Part shown: piece after piece, positions 9,811 to 20,761 of the stretch
How the letters are laid out: every line of letters starts with the position of its first letter
How positions within the stretch are numbered: position 1 is the first letter of the stretch
NCBI GenBank assembly: GCA_004802705.1
Contig: SGPL01000513.1
Coordinates: 1 to 23,707 of the forward strand
Direction: 5' to 3'
Length of the DNA: 23,707 nucleotides
Source: Bondarzewia mesenterica
Lineage: Eukaryota > Basidiomycota > Agaricomycetes > Russulales > Bondarzewiaceae
Made by a program: the position numbers and the translations under genes
Notes under the pieces: generated by a model
Seen by the model: only the letters and a program-made list of their open reading frames with translations
What the model was told of the DNA's origin: nothing
Databases searched by the model: none

Positions 9811-12415
9811 TTTTGAACCTCCACATCCATGGGAGTCCGGACACATGACAACCGTGACAAATGAAATTTCCGTCAAGTGCCCGTCCAGTGAGCGGAAGAA
9901 GTGCAAATAGAAACATTCCATGTGATCGCGAGGCATTTCAAGACTGCCTCCATCATGTGCATCAACGAAATCATCATCTTCCTTGCCTACCAATAATGAG
10001 CTCAAGCATCCAGAAATTGAGAGACCCGGAACAAATTAGGCATTCGCCCGATGGTAAGGAAGAACTACGCAGTATGCGTGGTGCACATGCTCTGACGCTT
10101 CTGCAACAGTTACTGTAGGAAATTGGCGCGATAATATACGGTACCATCAAAATAACTTCTTCAGAAATATCTGACAGAGCACCTGCACCGTGTTACCATG
10201 CGCATCGATTGTTCTTTTGTCGTCCACGAGGATATTGCGGGCCGCGTGATCACACATGTGGGATGCAGGAACTTTCACTGATACGCATACAGACATTGGC
10301 AAGGAACATCTTGAGTAGTGGGATGCATTCGAAAGTCAGAAGATTGATACTGAAGAGGGCTAGCTGGTCAGTGTCCGTAAGTAGCCTTGGTCAACGTTGT
10401 CCACTGGAGTCAGACGCGGCGGCCGCCTCTTGTTCTTAAACACCTGCCTTTTTGGGACGTCCTCGGTTCCACTCACTATAATTTCTCTCAAAATCCGCCA
10501 ATTTAGAACGGCTATCTAATTATAATATCCATACGATGCCCAGTGTGCGTTTAGAAATGCCTGACATATTACACAGTAAAAACGCTGTACCGAATTGTAC
10601 TTGGCGACCTGGTCAAGTCGAGAGTGAGCTAGAGACTCAAGTTCAAGTTCCTTACTAGGTTAAGATACATATGCAACTCGGATGTTCTCGTTAGAAATCG
10701 GTCAGTCGCGACTGTGAGGACATAGAGACACCAATATGACCAATGTTTGGCTAGATCATCGAGTGTAAGTCCTGTTACCATCCCAAATAAAAACTCCAGC
10801 CCCAGAACAATCCCTCAGCGTATACGAAGTTGTGTTTTCAATGACCAATAATTTGAGCAAAAATTGATGGGTCATAATTATGTATGGGAATGTCTGGAAT
10901 TCCTGACACTGCAGAGTGTTTACTGCGGAGCTCACCAGCAACCGATCTCTCGGAGTCTGCTGAATGGCAGTGAAGTCAGCAGACGTGAAGTTGAGTCACT
11001 TGGATGCACCATGATGCACCATCGTCAGGTTCACCTGGTTTACCCGGATCGATTAAAGAATCGGGACCCTGAAAATCACTCAATCGGTCGACCAGAATCG
11101 TCAAGATCTTGAAGAAGTTGAAGCTGGTGCATGTGATGTATGCAGAGAATGACAAACTCAATACGTACCAAATATCTAGGATCATAACCTAGAGTCTGGA
11201 CCTATCGGTCGCACTTCAGGATTCGGCATATGTTGGCCAAAGAAAAGACAGTCCGCGGATAGAGAAGGCCCATATACTGATGTGGAACGACTGGCAGGTT
11301 ACATTGCCAGTGATCAAGAAAAAATGAGCGCATGCTACTCAATTTAATATCTTTATAAACAGCATCAGAAAATATCGTTAGAGGAGATTCCTCTAGGCGC
11401 TCCATCGCATATGCATCTAGCACATCTTGTCGAATAATGCCAGCAAGCTTGTCCCCGATATCGTCGGTCGTAACACTAGGAGCATGTGGAAGAAACTTTG
11501 CAGCCTGTCTTCGCCTGCAAATCAATTGTTACTGTAAACAAACTCGAAGGCGTGATACACACGGAAGATTGAGGTAATTGACTTATGCCTTGGGGATAAT
11601 TACTGTATGTCCCGAGTAATATTCGGGAGATGCTGATGCTGATGCTTACCATCCTCACCCTTTTGTATTACGAAAGGTTTGATCCGTACTACCCATGAAG
11701 GCAAGCTCGGCATTTGAAAAAGAGACTGTATGCCACGAGCCAGTAGATCAGGGAGCGCGTGATTGCTGGAAATATCTTATCACATGTTCAAGGAGGTCAA
11801 GGCAGGAGGTCAGTCGGGTCTACTTTTTCTTCCACTTATGATGCATTGCGAGATACCATATTCATTCCCACATGTTGGCATGCGCTTGGTGTGAAGAGAC
11901 TTGTGCATGACTCAGGGGGCGGGAGTGGACGGAGAAGCACTGACCTACTTTATTTGAAAGCGCCATGGCAATTTCCAGGGGTTATTCCCATCCAAACTCC
12001 GCCGCCATGAAGAGAGCGACATTCGTCGGCCGTCAGCCGGCAGGTGGCTCATTCACCTCCAATCATGATCTATAAATGACTGACAATCGCAGAATCAAAG
12101 AGCAAGATCTGCTGGCGCAGCCAAAATTGTAGCAGGATTACATACCGGATGGTTTGTCGTGATGGTAACAACGGCGACACTTGATCGTAATCACATCCAA
12201 GTTATGAATGCAGACAAGCCGGCGCGGTGGTTGACGGACTTGAACTTGACCTTCTAGATTCCACGGGTGATACTCGCGGGCTTTGAATCTATCCAACTTG
12301 AGTTGATTAGCTATAAGATCAGTCCACAGAAAGCCCTGTTTGAGATACCAATACCGAAGTATAATTTTACACGCGCCCTCATCACTGAGTCATACTCAGG
12401 TACATAGCAGCTCCT
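9811..12415. other. 2.6 kb stretch without a resolved gene
   Basis: The right half of the thaumatin-like promoter lies at the left edge. The remainder has scattered minus-strand candidate exons. The best is 11650-11765 (C, 38 codons, G) between a TTTCCAG acceptor and a GTAAGC donor; it reads PDLLARGIQSLFQMPS and so on. Another open minus stretch is about 11205-11514. A third is 10850-10980, with alternatives such as SGIPDIPIHNYDPSIF. I could not join them in one frame or name a family. A decayed gene or an unrecognised multi-exon gene is possible. No tRNA or repeat was seen. Confidence 0.4.
11650..11765 (-). other. Candidate orphan exon, unknown product
   Basis: 116 nt with clean splice borders: an acceptor ending TTTCCAG and a donor GTAAGC. 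The frame through it is open and of coding character (LPSWVVRIKPFVIQKGEDG). The next acceptor with a good pyrimidine context, TTTGCAG before 11514, continues the frame for only about 36 codons. I do not recognise the family, and I could not find a start exon. Confidence 0.25.
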
Positions 12416-13724
12416 TCAACTCATCACGCCCTCCCATTCGAAGCGTTCCCGTGCCCACAGACCCTCAACCTGAGAAATATTTCCAATGGACCCATCGTCC
12501 ATGCGCCTCCACCATCTTCGCGTGTCCCAGTCCCATGCTTGCAGGCACACCAGCTCCAGGTATTGCAGAAAAGGGAGTCTCTCGAACCATATATGCGCAG
12601 TCTCTTCTGGAGGATGAGGATGCTGGGATATGGTCATCGAAAAAGGTCCTGTCGTCTTAAGTTTCAGAGATAGGTATCGAAGATTCGGTGCAGACCAGGG
12701 TTTTGACAGAATTGCTAGAGGCGTCGCGTTCTAAAACATTCGCCATGAGAAGGATGCTAGTCATGCGAAATACGAAGAGAGGACGCACCAGTTCTCTAAC
12801 CATCTGTTTGAAACGTGAGGCTCTTGCGATTTCGAGCGCGAGGAAGCATAGGTTTGAGAGCACTTGAGGCATTTCGCCAAAGATGTCTATAAGGCTGCAG
12901 GTGGTATAATTCCAGTCCAGCATGACAGAGAGAGATAAGCTTAACAACCGGCCGCCAAGACGTTCGCCCAGATACTTGTCAAGGCGGTAAAGGTCCATCA
13001 AGTCAAAATATTGTCCATGAAGGTGAAGCCTGCTGAGGCAGGGAGTCTCTGACTGCAGGAAGCACGGACTGGCATCCCAGTGGATGTTAAGAGACTTAAG
13101 CGATGGCCATATACGTGGTTTGGGGCGCATTTCCCAGTCGTTGTAATTGTCGTACCCAAGGTCAAAAAGGGTCAAATTTTGGACGACTGGGGATAGCCCC
13201 TCTAAGAAAAAATCAATGTTATTTTCCCAATCGTTGGGAAGTGGATGCGTCTCAGCGAAGCGGAGCGTCAGTTCCCGCCGATCTTGAACCATTCGCAAGA
13301 TGTGGAAATGCCGCGAAGACACGTTCCACAGCACCAGAGGTAAGGAAGAAGGTAATTTGCTGAAGACGGCCCCGAGACCCGGTACACATTCTAGGAGCTC
13401 AGGCTCAAGTGCAAGAGACTTGAGCCGGGCAAGACTGGCTTCGAGGACCTGAGGTAATAAACACTCGTTGTAGCGATGGATGGGACCGCAAGAGCCTCGC
13501 AAGTCTAGTTGCCGCATGTGACCGCAGAGTTTGTGCGCGGTGACGAATGCGCAGAACGAGTTCACTTGCTGCGGACCATTATTAAGAGAGACTTTTCGAA
13601 CGATATAGGGCCGGGCGACGGCGTGAGCGTATCGAGAGGTGTTCAGCAATGAAAGCAAAGTTGGCTTGTCGCACAGCGAGAAGATGAAGTTGAGGATGTC
13701 AAAGTGGAGGCGCAAAGTAGCCAT
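12416..13724 (-). CDS. F-box-like protein, two exons
   Basis: Exons 12789-13724 and 12416-12730 give 416 residues; the 58-nt intron 12731-12788 has a GTGCGT donor and a TTTTAG acceptor. The N-terminus (LRLHFDILNFIFSLCDKPTL, then LLSLLNTSRYAHAVARPY) matches the degenerate F-box that opens many mushroom F-box proteins. The rest shows irregular leucine-rich segments (LCGHMRQLDLRG, WPSLKSLNIHWD, LSRLHLHGQYFD, NLRYLSLKLK, LPFLQYLEL), probably leucine-rich-repeat-like substrate-binding strands. Without the intron, exon 1 would run to a stop at 12657 and lose this C-terminal block. Restoring NLRYLSLKLK and LPFLQYLEL is the reason I place the intron. It shares the 498 bp upstream region with the divergent MIC12 gene. 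Likely an SCF adaptor; substrate unknown. Confidence 0.8.
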
Positions 13725-14222
13725 CGATTTAGAGTAAGTAGGCGACCAGTAAGCCCAGCAGGTGTGTTGATGAGTAGGAGATGCATGTTAACAAGCGACC
13801 CAGGACCGAGTTAAATATGCTTCGCAGAACAAAGGAGTAATAGCATTGATATAAGCATGTCTGTCACAGTCCTGTGGATGAATTAGTGTGCAATTGGGTT
13901 GTAATGTTGTGACTTGACTGTGGCCGTCAAGGGAAAATGATAATGGACAAACGTCGGCGCCGTGTTGCTATGCACCAGCAAGTCGAAAAAAGACAGACAA
14001 AAGCGCCGCACCGATGAAATGGATACATTGAGGAAGAGGACCATTGGAAGGAAAGTCTTGAGAACAACTCAAGCTACGAACGGACTGGGCGCCGGGTGAA
14101 GGCAAATTTTGGGCGGCGATAACGAGCCACCAGTTGAATGTCTAAGATCTTATCTTATCAGTCAAGATTCCACATTATTACCGGAACGCGCCGGTGGCGG
14201 CAAGAACGGTCTTGCAAGGACC
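13725..14222. promoter_or_regulatory. Divergent promoter region of F-box and MIC12 genes
   Basis: 498 bp between two ATGs that point away from each other. No coding frame of interest. A CCAAT motif on the minus strand (ATTGG at about 14043) and an AT-rich TATTTAA-like element near 13812 on the minus strand are the only promoter-like motifs I can see; both are weak evidence. Confidence 0.4.
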
Positions 14223-14746
14223 ATGTCGTTCGTCGTCGGCCCCATCGCAGGCGCCCTCGTCGCAGGCGGCGTAAGTCCTAGTCAATATTTATGACTCGTT
14301 GACGACTCATTTTGAATCTCCAGGTGTATTTCGGTTTCTCAAATTTGATCAAGACCAGGTGAGTAGTAGTTACAATGACATCGCGACAGATCGCGACTGA
14401 CTCGGGGATCTCACCTCCGATTGCTCTTATTTCACAGAACGGACCAGCATCGCAAAGAGTCCGTATGAGTCTATACAGTGCTCGATTATCCACCAGCACA
14501 ATCTAATCACGCATACTCGCCAGCTTGCACACGCTTTCGCAGCGTCTCCTCGAACCACCCTTCACGTACCCTGCCCCACCTCCCGCGTCCGCCCGCATCG
14601 TCCACCAGCCATTCCTCACACTGATCAAGAACCAGTGGAACGAGAAGCTTGCCGGGTTCTACAAGAGTGCTGGTAACACAGAGGAGCGCGCTGTGGAGTG
14701 GGGTAGACGCATGTTGTATGGCGGATCCAGTTCATCAAAGCAATGA
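14223..14746 (+). CDS. MIC12: MICOS complex subunit Mic12 (Aim5 family)
   Basis: Small mitochondrial inner-membrane protein that, in yeast, links the Mic10 and Mic60 parts of the MICOS complex at crista junctions. Exons 14223-14270, 14324-14358, 14438-14458 and 14524-14746 give 108 residues, the family size (yeast Mic12 is about 106). The N-terminus is a glycine-rich membrane segment (FVVGPIAGALVAGGVYFGFS, residues 3-22) without a long presequence. Then comes a basic and polar stretch (KTRTDQHRKDLHTLSQRLLE), a proline-rich part, and the C-terminal block LTLIKNQWNEKLAGFYKSA with a final VEWGRRMLYG, matching the W-N-E and W-G motifs of Mic12. Exon 3 is only 21 nt. The donor of intron 3 is a weak GTCCGT, chosen because it alone keeps the frame. 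The assignment rests on length, topology and these motifs. Confidence 0.78.
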
Positions 14747-15035
14747 ACAGTCCTGCCACTTATTGGCTGCTTCCGTACTTGATTGATATTGGCGCTCTGG
14801 GGATACCTCGCGCTTGCTCGCATACTGAACCTGAATGAATGAGGCGCACTGAATACCGTTTGTGCATACCTGTCACTTATGAAACACGCATGCATTTCAT
14901 ACTGATCTTGTTCATATTGAGTGCAAGTCCCAAAAATCTGCACCAGAACTCAAACGAAAGAACACTACACAATACAGTATTGCAATACAACTAATTCTCC
15001 CAACAAATCGACCGGTAGGTCATTCAAGTACGGAA

Positions 15036-18000
15036 TCACCGACCGTACTGGCCATACCCATACTGTGGCGGTGGCGGCGGAGTATATCCTTGATACGCGC
15101 CTTGTGGTGGCGGCGGAGTGGCATATTGTTGCTGGTAGTTTACAGGTAGAGGCGGAGGCGGTAAGGTCGAGCCAAGGCTCTGCTGACGTTGAGGCTGTTG
15201 CTGCTGGTACTGATATGATGACTGTGCGGGCGGCTGGGGTGGATACGATGCCTGTGAGGGAGTACCATACGTCGACGGAGTCAATATACTGTATGACGGT
15301 CGAGGCGGCGGCGGAGGGAGGGAGGGAGCCGATGCCACAGGACTAGCGCTGGCGGTTGGCGTGAGCTGCGACAGCGATCCGAGACCAGCATATGGATCTG
15401 ATCGAGTTGGGGGCTGGTAGGACGAGTGAGCCGGAGGCTGGGCTGGGGGAGGGCGGTATGATTGTCTCTGCTGTTGGACGGGTGGCGGGGAGGGATAATG
15501 CTGTGGAGCGCTCGCATAAACTGGCTGTGATTGTGAACTGATCGAGCTGCTCCATTGACTGGATGGGGGCGGTGGCAATGGCGGAGAAGTCGGTCCTAGT
15601 TTCATCGATGCGAACGAACTGTCGAGTCGCGACACAGGTGGAGGTGGAGGCTTCGGAGGAGGAGAAGTCGGAGCAATGGTAAGGCGTTGTTGTGTAGCCG
15701 CCTGTGAGGCGAGGGTCTCTCGTTCGACTGTCCGAGAGGAGACAAAGTCTTTGACGTTGCGCCGGAGAGTTGAAGACAACGATGAGAGTTCGGAGTAAAA
15801 TTGGAGGCCCTTGCTACCAAATAACATAAGATGAGTTGGAGTTAGTGCGGTTGAGGGCGATAGGAGAGGTACTCACGCCAAACCGTCTCTGACTTCCATG
15901 TATCCCTCCCGCGCCCTGCCAAACCTACGCACCGCTTCCTTCTTTCTCCGTTCTCGCTCATCCCACTTCCTTGCACCCTCGCCACGACCCGCAAGGTCTT
16001 TCAGGTTCTTCCACAAGGAGGTGATTTCCTGCAACGCGATCTGCTGGTGTATAAGCGTCTGACTCAGCCGCTGCTGATAAGGGCGGAATTTCTCCAGCTC
16101 AGTTGCAAAAATGGTTGGCTCCACATTGGGATTGCGGCGGTTCAGAAGGAGTAGGTGTGAGACATCGTCCGTTTGAATCTGGACATTTTCAAGTCAGACG
16201 CAGCGCTGCAGAGAGATGGGTCAATTTACCTTTTCTTTGAGATCCTTGAGTGTATGTTCCCGCTCCCGCTCTATCTTGTTAAGTCGTCCGAGCCTCTCTT
16301 CGATTTCGTCCACGAATTGCTTTATCTTACCCTTCTCATCATCATCCTTCTGCATATCCAAATCCAACAGGCTTTCCCGCCTGTTATGTCCCTCCTTTAT
16401 GCTATCCTTGAATACTTGTTCCACCTCGTCCGAAAGTAATAACTTGATGTCCCCCTTGACCGATTCCCACAACGCACGGACCTGCTCGTCTGATGCGGCG
16501 GCGGCATCAAGCGCCTCGATGTGCGCCTTGAGATCTCCACGCAGGCCTTTAGTAAGACCTGATGACGGCGCCTGCGTGAATAGATGATCATACTTGACCC
16601 GCATGGCCTCACAATCCCTCGACTCGGTCTCCAAGTCTCTACCCACGGCATCCAGTTCTTCTCTGACGGCACTCCGCACCTTGTCCAATTGCCGGATGAG
16701 TGCATCCACCGACTCCCGCTCCTCGATCAACCCAATATCCTCTTTCCACCGTCTGACATCTACAGGAATTTCGTCCTCCCCTGCGAGTCCGCCTTCCGTC
16801 ATTGCCTTGAATCTCCCGAGCCCTGTCTTAACGCCAAGCGAATCGAGCGCGCTGCGTACTTCGCCCGTCGCGCCCTCGGCCCTCTCCACCTCCCCCCGCA
16901 CCAACTTGGCCTTCTCCTCCGAATACACGCTCGCCGACTCATGCACGCTGAGCGGTATCAGCCGTACGAANAGGTCATTCCCAATTACCTTCTGTACCTC
17001 CGGCGTGCTGTANACCTCCTGAATCGGGATTGGCGTCGCAACCGACGCCTTGTCTACAGCAGGGAGCGTCTCCGGTGCAGGCTGCACCGCATTNTAAATC
17101 AAGTCGTTATCCCGCTGCGCTTCGGCACGCCGCTCTGCGCACGTCGCGAGATGGGCCTTTGTGAGGTCCGCGAGAGACTGTCCTGCGTCTGGAGGCAGGT
17201 TGGGGGACATGGGCGGCATGAACATTGCACCGAATCCGCTTGCTGTTCGATTGGCTTCCTTCGCGAGGGTCTCAGCGAGGGTGAAGCGGACGAGAGCATC
17301 TCCGTGCTTGGATGCGGCGTGATCGGCAAGGGCTCTATAGTAATGCATGACAGATTGGAAGTATTTGCTCTTCGCCTATGAAACAATGAGTATTGNNGTG
17401 ACAATCTCTGCCTGCAAGCCGTGTTTCCTTTGGAGCATCGCGATGAGCAGGTCATCTGCTCTCAGCGCTCTTCATTTCACCTACCGCTTCATCGTAGGAA
17501 AGGTACTGATACGTACCTTCGGACATTACATATCGTTNGGACACAATGAAAAGGTAGTGTCTGAATAACTGATAGAGCAGCGACCAAGNTGTATGCTGAT
17601 TGCCTTGCAACGAGGNCAANNACGNTTCCAAGCAAGCAAGCGCTGATGCAAGGAACGCTCCCAAAGAAATCCGGTATGCAGGCAGTGGGCGAAGTGGACA
17701 GATGAGGGCGTACCTGAATTATCGTCACCCAATTTCGATCAAATATGCCCTTTCCCATGAACTCCTTGACTTCCTCACCCAACCCCGTGTACATGGACGC
17801 CGCCTGTGCAGCGACCTTGGAAACCAAAGTGTTCCCCTTCTTCTCGTCCCGGCACTTCTCCCAAAACACCTCGGTCGCCTGCGCCAGAATAAGACCAACC
17901 AGNAACTTGATCACNTCCCGACTCAAATCCGTGGACGGTGCNTGGAGGAAGTTCTCNTTGATNTAGGTCAACATACCCGCACTGCATCGAAGATAATAAA

Positions 18001-18465
18001 ATGCACGTTTGAGGCCTTCGGGATCGGAACGGCTCTGTGCAGCGGCGATGGAGGAGTGGGTTGCGGCAATCTGNAAGATGACGGATGCCTTCTCGTACGC
18101 AAGCGAGGTCTGGACAATCAATTTGGCAGTAAATGCGTCGCGCCAGGGGAAGTTAACGCGTATTTCGGGAAAGCGGAGNTCGAGTAGCTCTAGCTGTCCA
18201 AAGTACTTGTACAATAGATCTCGGGCTGTAGATGTCCATATCACCATCCGTTGTGGTGGGAACTTTGGGTGGACATACCAGTCATGTCGCTCCCTGCACC
18301 TCTCACTGCNTCTTGTCTGCATCGTTGGAGAGCGGCGCATTCTGAGGAATAATTGTCTGGGTCCTCGCCGTATGACTGNGCTATTGCATTGCGAATCGGC
18401 GTCGTCCAGTCGACTTCGTCTGTGCCCTTCTTCGGGATCGACATCAATGGCGATTGGTACGCCAT
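15036..18465 (-). CDS. BRO1: BRO1-domain ESCRT-associated protein (Bro1/Vps31, ALIX family)
   Basis: Bro1 works at endosomes. Its BRO1 domain binds the ESCRT-III subunit Snf7, and its V domain binds ubiquitin and the deubiquitinase Doa4 during sorting of membrane cargo into multivesicular bodies. Exons 18279-18465, 17714-18225, 16230-17375, 15877-16178 and 15036-15813 give 974 residues. The BRO1 domain (about 5-380) starts [14 protein letters not shown] and includes [31 protein letters not shown] (one base N), [25 protein letters not shown] and [14 protein letters not shown]. The V domain (about 385-750) has [13 protein letters not shown] and [20 protein letters not shown], then long coiled-coil helices. 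The C-terminal 200 residues are proline-, glutamine- and tyrosine-rich (for example [15 protein letters not shown], ending YGYGQYGR). The N-terminus resembles Bro1 rather than the PalA/Rim20 type. Several single N bases hide residues. The 338-nt intron 2 is unusually long. Confidence 0.93.
17376..17713 (-). other. Unusually long intron 2 of BRO1
   Basis: Borders are GTACGC and TTTCATAG. Homologues run straight through this point (a W, then a helix with K.KYF.S...YY.AL), so the whole 338 nt should be non-coding. The other four introns or gaps here are 51-63 nt. Inside, a frame of about 50 codons is open on the minus strand ([15 protein letters not shown], then [19 protein letters not shown]) and ends in a stop. 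It contains six N bases or more. Confidence 0.6.
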
Positions 18466-19009
18466 GTTGAGCTACACAAATTGGCAAGTTACCAGGTATA
18501 AGATGAAATGTAGTAAGACAGAAAGGATATAAGACAATTTCAAGATTGTCTGTTAACAGCGTTAGCNGTAGNGGAGTAACTTGAGANGCAAGCACTTGGC
18601 TGCGGCCGGTACNAAGCCGTACTACTTCCGCATCTATCTGCTTACATCACTCTAACTTTTTCCTGTCAACGTCTCGTTCTCGTTCCGAAACGTTCGAAGG
18701 NCCCCCCAGCNGGAGGTAAGTTATCAATGCACACACTNTACTTGAACAAATCCCGCAAANATGTCTCGATGTCTGCGATTGCACAAAGAAAACAGTCTGT
18801 TGTATACAGTGCCTACAAATATATTACATNGTACATGTGAATCCTTCCCTCCGCCTGACGCCAGGGAATATGAATNTCAAGAAATTCTGTCTTCCAGGAG
18901 ATCAGTCGGATGAACGGTAGATCACTGTATCCAATGATTGACACTCACTGTACATACTGAAGAGATAGNTTATTGTATCACGCATGACTNCCCAATCTTG
19001 GGTGTTGTT
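18466..19009. other. Spacer upstream of BRO1
   Basis: This contains the BRO1 promoter and 5' leader and the 3' end of the unresolved minus-strand gene. No coding frame with recognisable content was seen. N bases interrupt it. Confidence 0.4.
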
Positions 19010-20265
19010 TCATAAGATTGTTGACGATGGCACCTCTGCGGTTGGCTGAATCGAACAAGGGGATTCAAACATTTATCAAAGGCAAAGAATTTATTAAACT
19101 CACGTGTTTCAACTTGCCAGCTGCCGGGTGATATGGCCGCGGTTCGGCGCTGTAGGCAGGACCATCGAAAATGACTCCATGAGGAAGCGATGTGGGGAGA
19201 CGCATCGCGCTGGTCATAGTAATCGGCGTGGATGATAGCGCAGGGCCATCATATAGAACGGCCTCNGGCAGGAGAGGAAGGGAGGNGCGATTCAATGAGG
19301 AAGAGTTGCCCCTTTCNTTGTGGAGGCTCAACTGGCCTGANGGGGAGGGGGCAATACCGGATGATTGGATTAGGGGGAGGGGGAGAGGGGAGGTTGAAAC
19401 GGAAATCGATGCCCTGCTATAGTGTGCGGGCAAGCGCGAAGAAGAAGAGAGACGGCGCGAAATGATGGGTTTCATGTNGCCAGGCGCATTCGGANGAATC
19501 GAGTTGGGGCTTGGGGGGACACAAGTCACTGGACGCAAAGATGGGACGCAGTGAGCACTGCCGTAGCCTTCTTATACCTCTAAAATATAAATCCAAAAGA
19601 GAACCTGTCCCAGAGATCATGNCACCGATAAGAATCTAGCCTTAAGCAGGTCAATTCGAGCCAAACCTTGTATCAGCGGCAATAACGAGATCTTCTCAGT
19701 CTCTCACAAACAACGGGTATGCTTCTGGTANGGAAAAGTNCTTGTGAACCAGTTTGCGCTGGATNAATCGTGACGATGCGGACTTACCTTGACTTGATAG
19801 TAGTAGATAGAGGACNAGTTCCGCACAATCCCCACCATGTGCATCCCTTCCAAAGCAGGCGATCGGTAAAGACGGATCGAGGCAGCCGCCCACAAAGTTC
19901 GCAGCAACAGTCGACGGGACGCCGTCGCCGCCCAGAACTGCCCAGAGCACTNACAGAAGCTCACAGACGACAATCGCACGCGCCGAGGCTCAGGCCTGGT
20001 ACGCCGGTAACCGTTCCCCTTCACCTCCGAGGATGTTGAGAAAACTCAAATTCCTTGCATTCGGCGTAGTTGATGAACTATATGGAGCCTGCAACATTGC
20101 AGCATATACCATAGACGCCTTCCGGACCAGCTGGCAAGTCGACCTGCTTTTCACGTGCTTATTTCCATTTTCTGGATGGGGCAAGACGGGAGTCGTCGGT
20201 AAACGTACATACCTGTGCAGACAATCACATTGGAACCATTCACGAGCGGCGAGGGGATGATGCAT
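19010..20265 (-). CDS. Unidentified multi-exon gene, model provisional
   Basis: I recognise no family, but several signs argue for a gene. Near the 3' end, a 58-nt intron (19046-19103) has a strong GTGAGT donor and a TTCAG acceptor; it joins a long Ser/Pro-rich frame (about 19104-19570, with CVPSLRPVTCVPPSP, MKPIISRRLSSSSRLPA, GVIFDGPAYSAEP) to a short end (PTAEVPSSTIL). Further 5', a GTAAGT donor lies at 19797 and a GTATGT donor within 20200-20215. An ATG at 20265 opens MHHPLAAREWFQCDCLHR, which splices in frame to STCQLVRKASMVYAAMLQ. The GC-rich part 19800-19970 is open in all three minus frames, so the middle exons cannot be fixed. N bases add to the doubt. The product may be cysteine-rich at its N-terminal half and disordered at its C-terminus. 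Confidence 0.35.
19341..19392 (+). other. G-run cluster, possible G-quadruplex
   Basis: The plus strand has GGGGAGGGGG, then after about 20 bases GGGGGAGGGGGAGAGGGG. These are five runs of at least four G within about 50 bases. On the minus strand this is C-rich and codes for alternating Pro/Leu in the provisional gene. Confidence 0.4.
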
Positions 20266-20761
20266 GCTGCACAGCTGCAGGAGGTATGTAGGTAGGGGTG
20301 TAGGGGATCGATTCGCAAGAGGACCGAGGTTAAGGGCATTAACATCGTGTGACGAATATGTGACACATCTTGACACTTCGTGACAACTGTGCTCTCTCGC
20401 AGTCTCTCGCTCTTCATGGACTCTCTTTTAGCTTCACCGGGTCTGTCTTGCAATTCATCCCGATGGCCTAGCCATTGCCTAGGTATTTTCCTCGAAGTCC
20501 AACACTACTGACGAGGAGTTGTATACCTTGAATTGTTTTGGTCCCTAATGTGAGGCCTCATTGACTCCACGTGTCCAAGGTGAGCCTATCTATACGCATT
20601 ACTTATGGGAGGACTCGGGGCAGGAATCCTTGTAATGAGGGTCCGGGACGGTCTGTATCTTGTGCTGCATCCACGAGGCCAAAAGCGATGGGACACAAAA
20701 CCGCCTTGTTAGTCTCGATCCCGTAAACCCTACTTGTCTTTCCCCATCTTTCCCCATCGCA
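20266..20761. promoter_or_regulatory. Divergent upstream region of the unresolved gene and the DUF7587-like gene
   Basis: About 500 bp between the provisional minus-strand ATG and the plus-strand ATG at 20762. No coding frame of interest. Around 20350-20390 there is a cluster of GTGACA/TGTGAC words (GTGTGACGAATATGTGACAC, then TTGACACTTCGTGACAACT) that may be regulatory repeats. Confidence 0.35.

Larger units (their letters stand above)
16971..19952. other. Zone of isolated N bases
   Basis: All ambiguous bases of the window lie here, mostly single Ns spaced tens of bases apart, not a scaffold gap. They fall in BRO1 exons 2 and 3, its intron, and the region upstream. Low coverage or positions differing between haplotypes are the simplest explanations. 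Confidence 0.85.

Noticed and set aside
12340..12660. Plus-strand frame of 106 codons
   Set aside because: It lies opposite the last exon of the F-box-like gene, whose leucine-rich content and splice junction are convincing.
14921..15346. Plus-strand frame opposite the proline-rich end of BRO1
   Set aside because: It is the complement of proline- and glutamine-rich codons and has no independent support.
16594..17022. Ser/Thr-rich plus-strand frame opposite the BRO1 V domain
   Set aside because: It is an antisense shadow of a charged coiled-coil region; no splice or start support.
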